This document shows positions 15,889 through 23,471 of a stretch of 29,885 nucleotides of DNA, in pieces. A model generated the notes under the pieces. That model saw nothing but the letters and a program-made list of their open reading frames with translations. It made no database searches and was not told the DNA's origin. Origin of the DNA: JBBRYB01 sp038238115. GTDB lineage: Bacteria; Actinomycetota; Actinomycetes; Propionibacteriales; Nocardioidaceae. A program made the position numbers and the translations under genes. How positions within the stretch are numbered: position 1 is the stretch's first letter; the number at the start of each line of letters is the position of its first letter. Location of the stretch: contig JBBRYB010000037.1 in the NCBI GenBank assembly GCA_038238115.1, forward strand, positions 1 to 29,885. The letters are read 5' to 3'.

Positions 15889-16031
15889 TCCCACCTACAC
15901 GTCCTGAGCGGCGACCCAAACCTGTTCGAACACGCACGTGCGAGGGCTTAGGTCTGACATAAGCTTCAAGCACGCACGGGCTGGCCTGTCAACCCCGTGG
16001 ACCTGCGCCCCGCGCCCTCAGATCAGGTCGA

Positions 16032-16368
16032 TCAGACGGGCGGGTCGTGCAGGAGCTCCCAACCTCTTGAGCACAGCGGCAGGCGACGGCGATCTTCGCA
16101 GCCCAGTCCAGCGCCTCCTCGCGTGAGCGCACGTCAACGATTTCGAACCCGCCGAGGTGCCCCTTGCACTCCGGGTACGGGCCATCGGTGACCGTCCCGT
16201 CGGTGGCCACGACGGTCACCTCCCGTGTGTTCCAGCCCGCTGCCGAAAACCCACACGCCGGCGTCTTCGGCCTTCTGGACCACCTCGTGCAGGGCTTTGG
16301 CCACGTCGGGGACCTCCTCCTCGGGAAGGTCATCGCGCCGCCATCGATAGAGGCCAGGACCGCGTCAT
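16032..16368 (-). pseudogene. DGPF/YCII-family pseudogene (third copy), several frame lesions
   Basis: A decayed YCII-related gene. AAGGAG lies seven bases before ATG 16368. The pieces AVLASIDGGAMTFP, EEEVPDVAKALHEVVQKAED, EVTVVATDGTVTDGPYPECK and GGFEIVDVRSREEALDWAAK can be read in order only by changing frame: after the start codon, after TFP, after LEHT, and after CAQEV. The expected end, RELLHDPPV, stops at 16032. The DGP signature (TDGPY) is present. No sigma factor gene follows on the minus strand; the NmrA-like gene lies there instead, so the ECF42 partner is missing. The number of lesions argues for true decay. Confidence 0.8.
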
Positions 16369-16460
16369 TCCTTGACTCCTTTGTTCCGGCGCCTCCTTGC
16401 GAGAGAGTGACCGCGCCCGCCCTCGATCGCGTGGGTCGTCGTGTTGACTCTGTGACCGGG

Positions 16461-17421
16461 TTACCACAGGTGGTCGTACCAGTCGAGGACGCGCAGCGCG
16501 CGCAGCGTGTTCCACCTGCTCGGGCGTCCGTCACCGTCGTCGAGCTCGAACTGGGTCTCGCCCGGATGGGTGTTCTCCAGCAGCCAGGTGCCGTCCGGCT
16601 GCTGCTTGTCCCGGACGAGCTGGACGGCCTCGGCGACCCGCTCGTCGGGGACGTTGCCGGTGCGGCGGAAATGGTCGAGCGCGCGCAGGACGTCGTAGTG
16701 CCAGCGTGGCGTCCACGAGAATTGCAGCCAGCGGTCTGCCGGCACCTCGCCGGTGCTCTTGCGCCTGAACAGCTGCCGCTCCAGCAGGTACTCCTCGCCA
16801 TGCTGCCGGGCGTCGGCCACGGCCACACATTTCCCGGAAATCTAGTACTCGAGCAGACCCTCGAGCACACAGATAGTCGAGTCGAACGACGACACGGTCG
16901 CGCCGTGCTCGGTCCAACAGTTCCATCCGCCGTCGTCGAGCTGGTCGGCGAGCAGACCAGTGACGAGGTCGTCGACGTCCGCACCGAAATTTGCGCCGAT
17001 CGAGAGCGTCCGGCCATTGATGCACGCCTCGACCTCGCCATCGAAGAACGCCTGGCCGTCGTGCTCCCACCGGCAATTCGTGGCGACCAGCGGTATCGTC
17101 TCGCGGGCGGCCGCGCTCGCCGGATCCAGGCCGAGGTCGCGCAGCAGCACCAGTGTGGGCAGCGTCGATGTCCACGGCTGGCCGTCGGAGAAGTCGGGCA
17201 CGATGCCGGCCCGCCAGTCGTCGGCGATGCGCTGCGGGAAACACGCGCCCCCGTCCCACTGGCCGTCGGGATCGCATCGCGAGTAGGCGGGCTCCCCAGC
17301 CCTCTGTCTCGACGCGGGCGCGCTCAGACAGGACCCTTTCGGCAGGTGCCCCGTTGAGGTCGCATAACACCTGCCACCGGATCGCCGGGTCACCTTCGAG
17401 CAGCCAGTCCATGACCTCCAT
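16461..17421 (-). pseudogene. Squalene-cyclase/prenyltransferase-like alpha-barrel protein, disrupted
   Basis: A protein of about 320 residues with the alpha/alpha barrel of terpene cyclases and prenyltransferase beta subunits. The QW-type repeats are visible: DPDGQWDGGACFP, DDGGWNCWTEHG and QQPDGTWLLENTHPG. It starts at ATG 17421 or 17412 (MEVMDWLLEGDPAIRWQVL). The frame shifts at about 17275-17285 (RLLAM to DPDGQW), and there is an in-frame TAG at 16842-16844 directly after LEGLLEY, where GAG (Glu) would fit. The C-terminal part then continues in the same frame to a TAA at 16461. The function of these bacterial proteins is unknown. No terpene genes lie nearby. Confidence 0.75.
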
Positions 17422-17539
17422 GGCGGCGATGGTACGTTCAGGCTTCGACAGGGTGTCACATCGCCGACATGCAGCGCAGGCGACTGCCCTAGCTTGCACG
17501 CCTCCTCGCGGCCTGCCGAGACGGGCGCCCAAGCGACGT

Positions 17540-17716
17540 CGAGTTGGCTCCGGTCGCGAGCGGAGATGCTCCGACGGTCTGCTGGTCCCCGATGTCGTGG
17601 AGGAGTGGGCCGGCCGGCACGGCCTCCCGTACCAGCTTCACCTCACCGGCGCGGCGGGTGGCAGCTTCTCCCGGGGCGACGGCGGGGCCCGAGCTGACAT
17701 TCGCGGCGGCGGGCGA
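17540..17716 (+). pseudogene. C-terminal fragment of an MDMPI-type protein
   Basis: A plus-strand remnant in a gap otherwise empty of genes. Readable pieces are DVVEEWAGRHGLPYQLHLTG and AAGGSFSRGDGG, then after one extra base near 17686 the frame gives GPELTFAAA. This order resembles the C-terminal domain of mycothiol-dependent maleylpyruvate isomerase family proteins. No N-terminal part is present upstream, and the sequence is cut off where the SnoaL-like gene ends on the other strand. The assignment is by motif recognition only. Confidence 0.45.
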
Positions 17717-18124
17717 TCAGTCGCGTAGCTGCTCGAGCAGGCCCATGTCGTCGCGGCATGCCCAGTGCTCGACGACCATCCCCTCGGCGACCCGCCAGAT
17801 GTGGATGAACGTCCACGCCGTCGGACGGCCAGAGACGGTCGCGTCGGCGAGCAGTGGCATTGTTGATGCCCTGTGGGTCCCGTGCAGTGTGAGGTGCTGC
17901 GCGACGAGGTCGCCTTCACCAATGAGGTGGTGCTGCTCGACGGCGATAGGCCCGAGGTCCACGTCGATGGTGGCCAGGATGCGCTTCAGGCCTTCGCGGC
18001 CTTGAGGACCGGCGGCGTGGTTCACCATGTCTGCTGCGACGAGATCATCGAGCGCGGTGTCGTCGCCCGCCTGCTGCCGTCGGAACATCTCGTCGACCAC
18101 TTCCTTCGCGCTTCGCTCGCTCAT
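17717..18124 (-). CDS. SnoaL-like polyketide cyclase/ester cyclase family protein
   Basis: A 135-residue protein of the NTF2-like SnoaL fold. Seen: EVVDEMFRRQQAGDDTALDDLVAADMVNHA, then GREGLKRIL, the mid-chain DLVAQHLTLHGTHRAS and the C-terminal IHIWRVAEGMVVEHWACRDDMGLLEQL, which together are the usual landmarks (His after VN, paired with W-x-x-x-D near the end). The start is ATG 18124 with GGAGG eight bases upstream; an earlier ATG at 18139 overlaps that site. Despite the name, most such proteins are not in polyketide clusters, and none is seen here. The function is probably hydrolase- or isomerase-like on a small molecule. The frame is clean. Confidence 0.85.
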   Translation of the reverse strand: MSERSAKEVVDEMFRRQQAGDDTALDDLVAADMVNHAAGPQGREGLKRILATIDVDLGPIAVEQHHLIGEGDLVAQHLTLHGTHRASTMPLLADATVSGRPTAWTFIHIWRVAEGMVVEHWACRDDMGLLEQLRD

Positions 18125-18221
18125 GACGCCAACCTCCATCGATCAGCGGACAGGCGCGCAGGTGCGGACGAGCCGTCTTCGCGGTAAGCGAGGTCCACGA
18201 CGCGAGCGCAACCAAGAACGG

Positions 18222-18650
18222 TCATCCGCGAGAGCCCGGTCCGTTCATGTCGGCATGAGTCAGACCGTCGGGATGACCGGCGGGCCACTGAACCAGCTCG
18301 ATGCGATAGCCATCTGGATCCGTGAGCCAGGCCGTCCAGAAGTCTTCGGAGTCATCGGGCGAGCTCGGGGGTTCCGTCTCGACTCCACGGGCGGCGAGCC
18401 GAGCAACGGTTTCACGCATCGCCTCCACCTTGATCACGAGATGGTTGAGGCCGCCAGGATCGACCTGGTCGCGAACTGAATCGTAGACGAGCTCCAGGCT
18501 GACGAACTCGTCGCCAGGAAGCTTGAGCATTGTCAAACTGCCGAACTCTGTTGCGGGCACTTCACCGAGTACTTCGTAGCCGAGGGAGGTGTAGAACGCG
18601 AGCGATCGCTGAAGGTCTGCGACCCGGAGGCCGACATGCAAGGTCCTCAC
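18222..18650 (-). CDS. VOC-superfamily metalloprotein (glyoxalase I-like)
   Basis: A 142-residue protein with both VOC modules. All four canonical metal positions are present: H5 (TLHVGLRV), E53 (SLELVY), H70 (LNHLVIKV) and E118 (YRIELVQW). That is the pattern of metal-dependent lactoylglutathione lyase-like enzymes, in contrast to the VOC protein at 1347, which lacks them. The start is GTG 18650 with GAAGGGA upstream. A true methylglyoxal role is unproven; in mycothiol-using bacteria the thiol cofactor would differ. It lies in a run of minus-strand genes after the DHFR-like pair, with a gap of 118 bases. Confidence 0.88.
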   Translation of the reverse strand: MRTLHVGLRVADLQRSLAFYTSLGYEVLGEVPATEFGSLTMLKLPGDEFVSLELVYDSVRDQVDPGGLNHLVIKVEAMRETVARLAARGVETEPPSSPDDSEDFWTAWLTDPDGYRIELVQWPAGHPDGLTHADMNGPGSRG

Positions 18651-18768
18651 CGCGGTCCCTTCGTCGAGAGGTCAGGCGACGGGCGAGGCAACTGGAACCT
18701 GTTCAAGCCAGCGCTCCCCGCCACGTGATGCTCGTGACGATCGTAGTGACTCCTTCCACAGCGACCGG

Positions 18769-19338
18769 TCACGTCTGCTGTCCGAGGCGGTAGCGGAGGT
18801 GCTGGACTTCGGGCGTGCTGCCGCGACGAACCAGCTCGAGGGTGACCGGGTCGGTGCGAAGATGGTCGAAGAGCCGGCGGCCCTGCCCGAGGAGGACGGG
18901 TACGACGTGGAGCTCGAGCTCGTCGAGCTCCCCAGCGTTCAGCAGGGACTGGGCGGCACCTGCGCCGAGCACCGACGTGGGCGCCACTACGGCGGCCACG
19001 CGGGCGGGGATAGCACACACGTGGACGGGGGGGATGAAGCGAATCGAGCCGGGCGGGGGCTCGTCGGGGACGTCGTGCGTGAGCACGAAGACGGGCATTC
19101 CGCCGTGCAGGTCCCCGTCCCAGTGGTTCGCGAGCTCGTATGTGCGTCGCCCCGAGATGAACGCCTGGCTGGCCGTCATCTCGGCGTACGCATCGCCGTG
19201 CGGGCCCTTCTCTTCGCGGTGGTCGAGCCAGTTGAAGAGGCGAAACCCGCCGAGGCCCATGGGATTGTCCGCGTCGTCTGCGGGCCCCGCGACGTAGCCG
19301 TCGAGTGACATGGTCATGTCAAGCCGGATGGCGCCCAT
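18769..19338 (-). CDS. Dihydrofolate-reductase-family (RibD C-terminal domain) protein, copy 1
   Basis: A 189-residue protein of the DHFR/RibD-C fold. Seen: the N-terminal IRLDMTMSLDGYVAGPADD, the GRRTYELANHWDGD motif, and the C-terminal LDELELHVVPVLLGQGRRLFDHL. It is the last of three overlapping or abutting genes (YceI, DHFR copy 2, this one) and starts two bases after the stop of copy 2, so it is part of one operon. The segment between the two cores (HVCAIPARVAAVVAPTSVLGAG) is less typical than in copy 2, which has EAKAAAGDRDVMVHGAA, but the frame is open. These proteins are NADPH-binding reductases of unknown substrate and are not the essential folate enzyme. Confidence 0.9.
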   Translation of the reverse strand: MGAIRLDMTMSLDGYVAGPADDADNPMGLGGFRLFNWLDHREEKGPHGDAYAEMTASQAFISGRRTYELANHWDGDLHGGMPVFVLTHDVPDEPPPGSIRFIPPVHVCAIPARVAAVVAPTSVLGAGAAQSLLNAGELDELELHVVPVLLGQGRRLFDHLRTDPVTLELVRRGSTPEVQHLRYRLGQQT

Positions 19339-19340
19339 GA

Positions 19341-19931
19341 TCAGCTCGTCCTCCGCACGCGGTAACTCAGGTGCAGCACGCCCGGACCCTCGAGCGAGCG
19401 GAGCAGCTCCAGCTCGTGCAGCTCGGGTGGGAGGTCGTCGAAGAGTCGACGGCCCTGTCCGAGCAGGAGCGGCATCAGCTGGATCGCCAGCTCGTCAAGG
19501 AGCCCGACGCGGAGCATGGACTGAGCGGTGGCGGCTCCGTGCACCATGACGTCGCGATCACCGGCTGCAGCCTTGGCCTCGGCCACGCAAGCTTCAAGAT
19601 CGGTAACGTAGTGGGCGTGGCCGGAAGCCGGATCGGCCGGCTCCGACCTGGTCAGCACGAACACCGGTACGTCGTCGTGATGATCACCGTCCCACCCGTG
19701 GGCGAGTTCGAACGTCCGCCGCCCGGTGATCACCGCGCCCGTCGCGATCATCTCGTCGAACACCGTCGCGTTCGGTCCGTTCTCCGGCCGGTACGAGCCC
19801 GGGCTCCCGTCGCCGGCCGCGAGCCAGGCATGCAGGGCTTCACCGCCCGCCCCGAGCCCATTGCCCAGCTCGTCGCCAGGCCCAGCGATGAACCCGTCGA
19901 CCGACATCGACATGTAGAGTACGACGCTCAC
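19341..19931 (-). CDS. Dihydrofolate-reductase-family (RibD C-terminal domain) protein, copy 2
   Basis: A 196-residue paralogue of the preceding protein: MSVDGFIAGPGDE at the N-terminus, ITGRRTFELAHGWDGDHHDD in the middle, then VMVHGAATAQSML and QLMPLLLGQGRRLFDDLPP. These are the NADPH-binding and core strands of RibD-C-like reductases. The start is GTG 19931; its last two bases overlap the stop of YceI (GTGA), so translation is coupled. It abuts copy 1 with a two-base gap. Close similarity to copy 1 indicates a tandem duplication followed by divergence. The substrate is unknown. Confidence 0.92.
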   Translation of the reverse strand: MSVVLYMSMSVDGFIAGPGDELGNGLGAGGEALHAWLAAGDGSPGSYRPENGPNATVFDEMIATGAVITGRRTFELAHGWDGDHHDDVPVFVLTRSEPADPASGHAHYVTDLEACVAEAKAAAGDRDVMVHGAATAQSMLRVGLLDELAIQLMPLLLGQGRRLFDDLPPELHELELLRSLEGPGVLHLSYRVRRTS

Positions 19932-20503
19932 GATGCCTCGTAATCCTCGAGCGCAGCCTCGACATCCAGCTCGATCGTCACCGTATCGCCGACGACGAGC
20001 CTGCTGCCCTCGACGGCGCGCTCCCCCACGCCGAAGTCCGAGCGCCGGATCGTCGTACGCGCAGCAAACCCAATCCTCGACTCCCCCTGGAGCCCGGCCT
20101 CGTCGAGGCCGAGGAACTCCGCCTGGAGCCGCACCCCACGCGTGATCCCCCGGATAGTCAGGTCTCCGACAACGATGAGCGAGCCGTCCGCTTCCTCCTC
20201 GAGAGCACTGCTCGAGAAGGCCAGGTCCGGGTGGCGCTCGGCATCGAGGAACGCGCCCGAGCGAAGATCCTCGTCTCGCTGCGGCACCCCGGTGTCGACG
20301 CTGTCCGCCCGCATGGACGCCGAGGTCCGGCAGTCGCGCAGGCTCGGGCCGATGACTATCTGTCCCTCGACCTCACGGAACCGGCCACGCACCTTACTCA
20401 TCAGGTGCCGAACCGAGAAGCCCACCGAGCTGTGCGCCGGGTCGATCCGCCACGTTCCCGACAGCGTGCCCGCGAGGGTGGTCATCGTGCTCATCGTGCT
20501 CAT
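19928..20503 (-). CDS. YceI-family lipocalin-like protein
   Basis: A 191-residue YceI-like beta-barrel protein, thought to bind isoprenoid or other amphiphilic molecules. Seen: GTWRIDPAHSSVGFSVRHLM, the best family marker, then VRGRFREVEGQIVI, FLDAERHPDLAFSS, VGDLTIRGITRGVRL and SDFGVGE. There is no signal peptide, so it acts in the cytoplasm. AGGAGG lies five bases before the first ATG (20503). The chain begins with a duplicated MST-MST from two ATGAGCACG units. The start overlaps the stop of a 17-codon upstream frame (20553-20500), and the stop overlaps the next gene. It heads the YceI-DHFR-DHFR operon. Confidence 0.93.
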   Translation of the reverse strand: MSTMSTMTTLAGTLSGTWRIDPAHSSVGFSVRHLMSKVRGRFREVEGQIVIGPSLRDCRTSASMRADSVDTGVPQRDEDLRSGAFLDAERHPDLAFSSSALEEEADGSLIVVGDLTIRGITRGVRLQAEFLGLDEAGLQGESRIGFAARTTIRRSDFGVGERAVEGSRLVVGDTVTIELDVEAALEDYEAS

Positions 20504-20553
20504 CGTGGCCTCCTGGGGTCGTCTGTCTCCTGCGTGGTGGTCGTCGGTTTCAT
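20500..20553 (-). CDS. Possible 17-residue leader peptide upstream of YceI gene
   Basis: A short frame begins at ATG 20553 with GAAGGGA nine bases upstream and reads MKPTTTTQETDDPRRPR before a TGA that overlaps the YceI start codon as ATGA. Four Thr codons in a row and C-terminal Arg/Pro codons are notable. Coupled leader frames can tune translation of the following gene, but there is no direct evidence that this one is translated; the strong AGGAGG for YceI lies inside it. Confidence 0.35.
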   Translation of the reverse strand: MKPTTTTQETDDPRRPR

Positions 20554-20623
20554 GATCGTGGTTCCCTTCTCGTTGGTTCGGTTGTCGTTCGGTAAGACCG
20601 GAGCGCCGCACCGAACTCGTCGG

Positions 20624-21259
20624 TCAAGGCGCCCGCTTCGCGAAATAACAGCGGAAGACGACGCCCATACGCACGGTCCCGTCGGCCCGTGATCGCGGCG
20701 CGAAGAAGGACCGCAGCGCCGCTTCGACGTCCGCGCGGCCGGAGCTCCGGACCGCCGCGGCGACCGGGCCGGCAGGCAGCTGGGCCGCGACCGAGTCGTC
20801 CTCGCTCTGGAAGTCGACGTCGAACGCGATGTCGGCCGTCGCCACGGATGCGAACCCGGCATCGAGCAGCGCGCCGCGAGCGGCGTCCGCGTCGGCGAGC
20901 GCGTGGCGCGGGTCGGCGGCGTAGAGCACGGAGTTGAACGCGGTGACGATGTCGAAGGCGCCGTCGCCGAACGGCATACGCTCGAGGTCCTCGACGACAT
21001 AGCCGGCCGCCGGTCGCCAGCGGCGCGCGTAATCGACCAGTCCCGGGGCCGCGTCGAGCCCGATGACGTCCGCGCCGCCCGTGGCGGCCAGTTCGGCGAA
21101 CAGGCCGGATCCGCAGCCTGCGTCGAGTAGCCGCGTCCCGCGAAGGGGGTGGAGGCGCTCGAGCACCCGCTCGTACAGCGGGCGGATGCGGCCCTCCGCA
21201 GCCTCCGCCCAGCCCCGCGGATCGCTGCTCCATAGCTCACCATGGTCGGTCGCACTCAC
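20624..21259 (-). CDS. Class I SAM-dependent methyltransferase, shortened
   Basis: A 211-residue methyltransferase. Motif I is RLLDAGCGSGLFAELAA, the acidic residue binding the ribose is in VIGLDAAPGLVDYAR, motif II/III is YVVEDLERMPF, and motif IV is FDIVTAFNSVLYAADP. After that, HALADADAARG leads directly to ALLDAGFASVATADI, whereas related proteins have about 50-60 residues here, including the post-motif strand APGGRV. The gene thus appears to have lost an in-frame internal block, and activity is doubtful. The start is GTG 21259 with GGGAG about eight bases upstream. It is divergent from the AraC-type regulator. The substrate is unknown. Confidence 0.85.
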   Translation of the reverse strand: MSATDHGELWSSDPRGWAEAAEGRIRPLYERVLERLHPLRGTRLLDAGCGSGLFAELAATGGADVIGLDAAPGLVDYARRWRPAAGYVVEDLERMPFGDGAFDIVTAFNSVLYAADPRHALADADAARGALLDAGFASVATADIAFDVDFQSEDDSVAAQLPAGPVAAAVRSSGRADVEAALRSFFAPRSRADGTVRMGVVFRCYFAKRAP

Positions 21260-21406
21260 CGGGAGCTCCCGCAGGCCGGCAGCCGCGTCGAGTGGGAAGT
21301 GGTTGTTTCGAACATGGCCGAAACCCTAGGCCCGGACCCGCCGCGCACTCTTGAACAAACCGGGCGTCCTTCGTGGCGGACCACCGGGCCTGGCACACTT
21401 GGTCAA

Positions 21407-22288
21407 GTGATCGGCGAGGCGTTCTCCACGCCAGCCGTTAGCGGCCAGAGCTACATCGAGCGTTTGCCCGTCCTGGCGCTGCGTCAGCTCGCCTCCTCAG
21501 TTTGGGTCCAGCAGGTCGGCCACGGGGCCGCGCCCTACGAACACCGGCACGTGCCCAACGGCGCCGTCGAGCTCGTCTGCAGGGTCGGCTCGGCACCGCA
21601 GGTGATCGGCCCGCTCACAGAGCCACTGATCGAGGTGCTCGAGCCGGGCACCACCGTAATAGGCGTGCGCTTCGTGCTGGGCGCCTTTCCGGCGGTCGCG
21701 GGGCAGCCCGCGTCGGACGTGATTGGAGTCGCGCTCGACGCCGAGGAGCTGTGGGGCCGCTCGGCGACCGCGCTCGGCGAGGCGGTCGGCATGGCAGGCT
21801 CGCCCCAGGAGGCGCTCGCCGCCGTACAGCTCCACGTGCACGAGCGTGCCGGCGCGGGCGAGCCCCCGGACCCGCTCGTGTCTGAGGCGGTGCGCGGTCT
21901 CATGCCCTGGCGCTCCACCGATGTGATGTCGCTGAGCGCGTCTCTTCACATCTCTGAGACACAGCTGCGGCGCCGCTGCCGGAGGGCCGTCGGGCTCGCG
22001 CCGAAGGCGCTGCACAGAATGCTGCGATTCCAGGGCTTCCTCGCGCTCGTCCAGCAGGCGATCTCCCAGGGCCGCGCGCCGACCGACGGCGGGCTCACGC
22101 TATTCGCGCTCCGCACCGGCTACGCGGACCAGTCCCACCTCACGCGCGAGTGCGTCCGGCTCACCGGCCTCTCACCGCGGGTGTTCCTCGCCGAGACGCA
22201 ACAGACCTGCGCGTGCGGGCACGATCACTTGGCGTGGTTCGCGCCCGTCCTGCGCGCCGCGACCGAGACGAGTCCCACAAGAAGATGA
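21407..22288 (+). CDS. AraC-family transcriptional regulator
   Basis: A 293-residue regulator with an N-terminal sensor domain (YEHRHVPNGAVELVCRVGS, then IEVLEPGTTVIGVRFVLGAF) of the type found before AraC helices, and a C-terminal double helix-turn-helix: SLSASLHISETQLRRRCRRA and FALRTGYADQSHLTRECVRL followed by GLSPRVFL. The tail carries a CACGHDH cluster of Cys/His that may bind metal. The start is chosen at GTG 21407; there is no ribosome site. It lies divergently next to the methyltransferase, which it may control. The inducer is unknown. Confidence 0.88.
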   Translation: MIGEAFSTPAVSGQSYIERLPVLALRQLASSVWVQQVGHGAAPYEHRHVPNGAVELVCRVGSAPQVIGPLTEPLIEVLEPGTTVIGVRFVLGAFPAVAGQPASDVIGVALDAEELWGRSATALGEAVGMAGSPQEALAAVQLHVHERAGAGEPPDPLVSEAVRGLMPWRSTDVMSLSASLHISETQLRRRCRRAVGLAPKALHRMLRFQGFLALVQQAISQGRAPTDGGLTLFALRTGYADQSHLTRECVRLTGLSPRVFLAETQQTCACGHDHLAWFAPVLRAATETSPTRR

Positions 22289-22413
22289 CATAGCCCAGAG
22301 AATGAAGCGGAGCGGTCCCCGGGTCCGCGGCGACCAAGGGGCCGCGTCGCACGGCAACGGGGTCCGTCTCCCGAGCGCCGCAGTCGCGAACACCCGGCGA
22401 TAACGTGGGCGGT

Positions 22414-23442
22414 GTGCCGGGGGAGGTCGTAGAGGCGGATGAGGAGCCACCCACCTGGATAACCTCCGCGCTGCACGTGAGCAATGGTGACGCGACTGAC
22501 CTACCCGGCACCGGTCTTACGCCGAGGCTGTTGTACTGGCGTGACGTACTGCACGAAGGGCCAGTGCCCGCAGTGGGTCCCGAGCAGCTTCGGCAGATCC
22601 GAGCGGACTTCCTCATTCGGGCGCACGCCGATGACCGCGGTGAGTCCGGCGCGATGTTCGTCGAACGCGACCGGGCACTGGAGGACAACCGGCACCGAGA
22701 CTACGTGCTGTGGTTCGAGGCGGACCTCTACGACCAGCTCCAGATAATTCAGATCCTGGCTCGTCTCGCCGAGCTGGAGGTGCCGGCTGATCACATCGCT
22801 TTGATCTGCATCGGCGAGTACCCGGGAGTTGCGCGCTTCGCCGGCTTGGGCGACCTCACGGCAGCCCAGCTGCGTGAGCTCCCTTACACGAGCGCCTGTG
22901 CTCGGCTCACCTCAGCCGGTCTGGCGTTGGCCACGGGTGCATGGGACGCTTTCCGGGCGCCGACACCCGAGCATCTCGGCGAGATTGCGGCGACCCGCTC
23001 ACGTGAGCTGCGCTTCCTCGGCGTCGCCTTCGACCGCCTCAGCCGCGAGTACCCCTCGAACCGCGACGGCCTGTCGCTGACCCAACGGCGAGTGTTAGCG
23101 GCCATCGCCGCCGGAGCGCCCGACGCAGGTACCGCGTTCGTCCGAGCCGTCTCCCGAGAAGCCCGCCCCTTCCTCGGGGACATGTGGTGTTTCGCAGACA
23201 TGAAGGCCTTGGCGCAGGCGACCACCCCACTCATCCGCACACGGCCCGCCGGTCAGGTTGTTCATCGCGCCACCCACATCCGGCTGACCGACGCAGGCGC
23301 GCGCGTCCTGGCCGGAGACGCTGACCACATCAAGCTCAACGGAATCGACCGGTGGATAGGCGGCGTCCACCTTCACGGGGATCACGCGCCATGGCGCTGG
23401 GACGAGGGCCACGAGACCGTCGTCGGTCGGACGGCCGGCTAG
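22414..23442 (+). CDS. DUF1835 domain-containing protein
   Basis: A protein of about 342 residues. The N-terminal ITSALHVSNGDATDLPG with LYWRDVLHEGPVPAV matches DUF1835 (a hallmark is HVxNGD followed by W-R-D-V-L-x-x-G-P). Next comes DYVLWFEADLYDQLQIIQIL, which in the family follows an Asp-His-rich core. A C-terminal segment (LSLTQRRVLAAIA, then THIRLTDAGARVLAGDADHI) resembles a winged-helix-like DUF3658 region. The biochemical role is unknown. The start is GTG 22414; TAACGT (22401-22406) lies seven bases upstream, so a leaderless mRNA is possible. It converges on the third DHFR-like gene, with a small hairpin at 23441-23453 overlapping its stop. Confidence 0.8.
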   Translation: MPGEVVEADEEPPTWITSALHVSNGDATDLPGTGLTPRLLYWRDVLHEGPVPAVGPEQLRQIRADFLIRAHADDRGESGAMFVERDRALEDNRHRDYVLWFEADLYDQLQIIQILARLAELEVPADHIALICIGEYPGVARFAGLGDLTAAQLRELPYTSACARLTSAGLALATGAWDAFRAPTPEHLGEIAATRSRELRFLGVAFDRLSREYPSNRDGLSLTQRRVLAAIAAGAPDAGTAFVRAVSREARPFLGDMWCFADMKALAQATTPLIRTRPAGQVVHRATHIRLTDAGARVLAGDADHIKLNGIDRWIGGVHLHGDHAPWRWDEGHETVVGRTAG

Positions 23443-23453
23443 GCGTTTCGCCT
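23441..23453. terminator. Small hairpin at a convergent junction
   Basis: AGGCG-TTT-CGCCT forms a 5-bp stem overlapping the TAG of the DUF1835 gene and 18 bases from the stop of the convergent DHFR-like gene. It is short and has no T-tract, so the evidence is weak. Confidence 0.25.
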
Positions 23454-23471
23454 GTTCCCAGCCGTACCCGG

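Noticed and set aside
15933..15942. Palindrome CGCACGTGCG after the NmrA-like gene
   Set aside because: A short GC-rich palindrome is expected by chance at this base composition, and no gene start is nearby.
16379..16460. ECF42-like promoter in front of the third DGPF copy
   Set aside because: No TGTCGA-type element with correct spacing; the best candidate matches only 4 of 6 bases.
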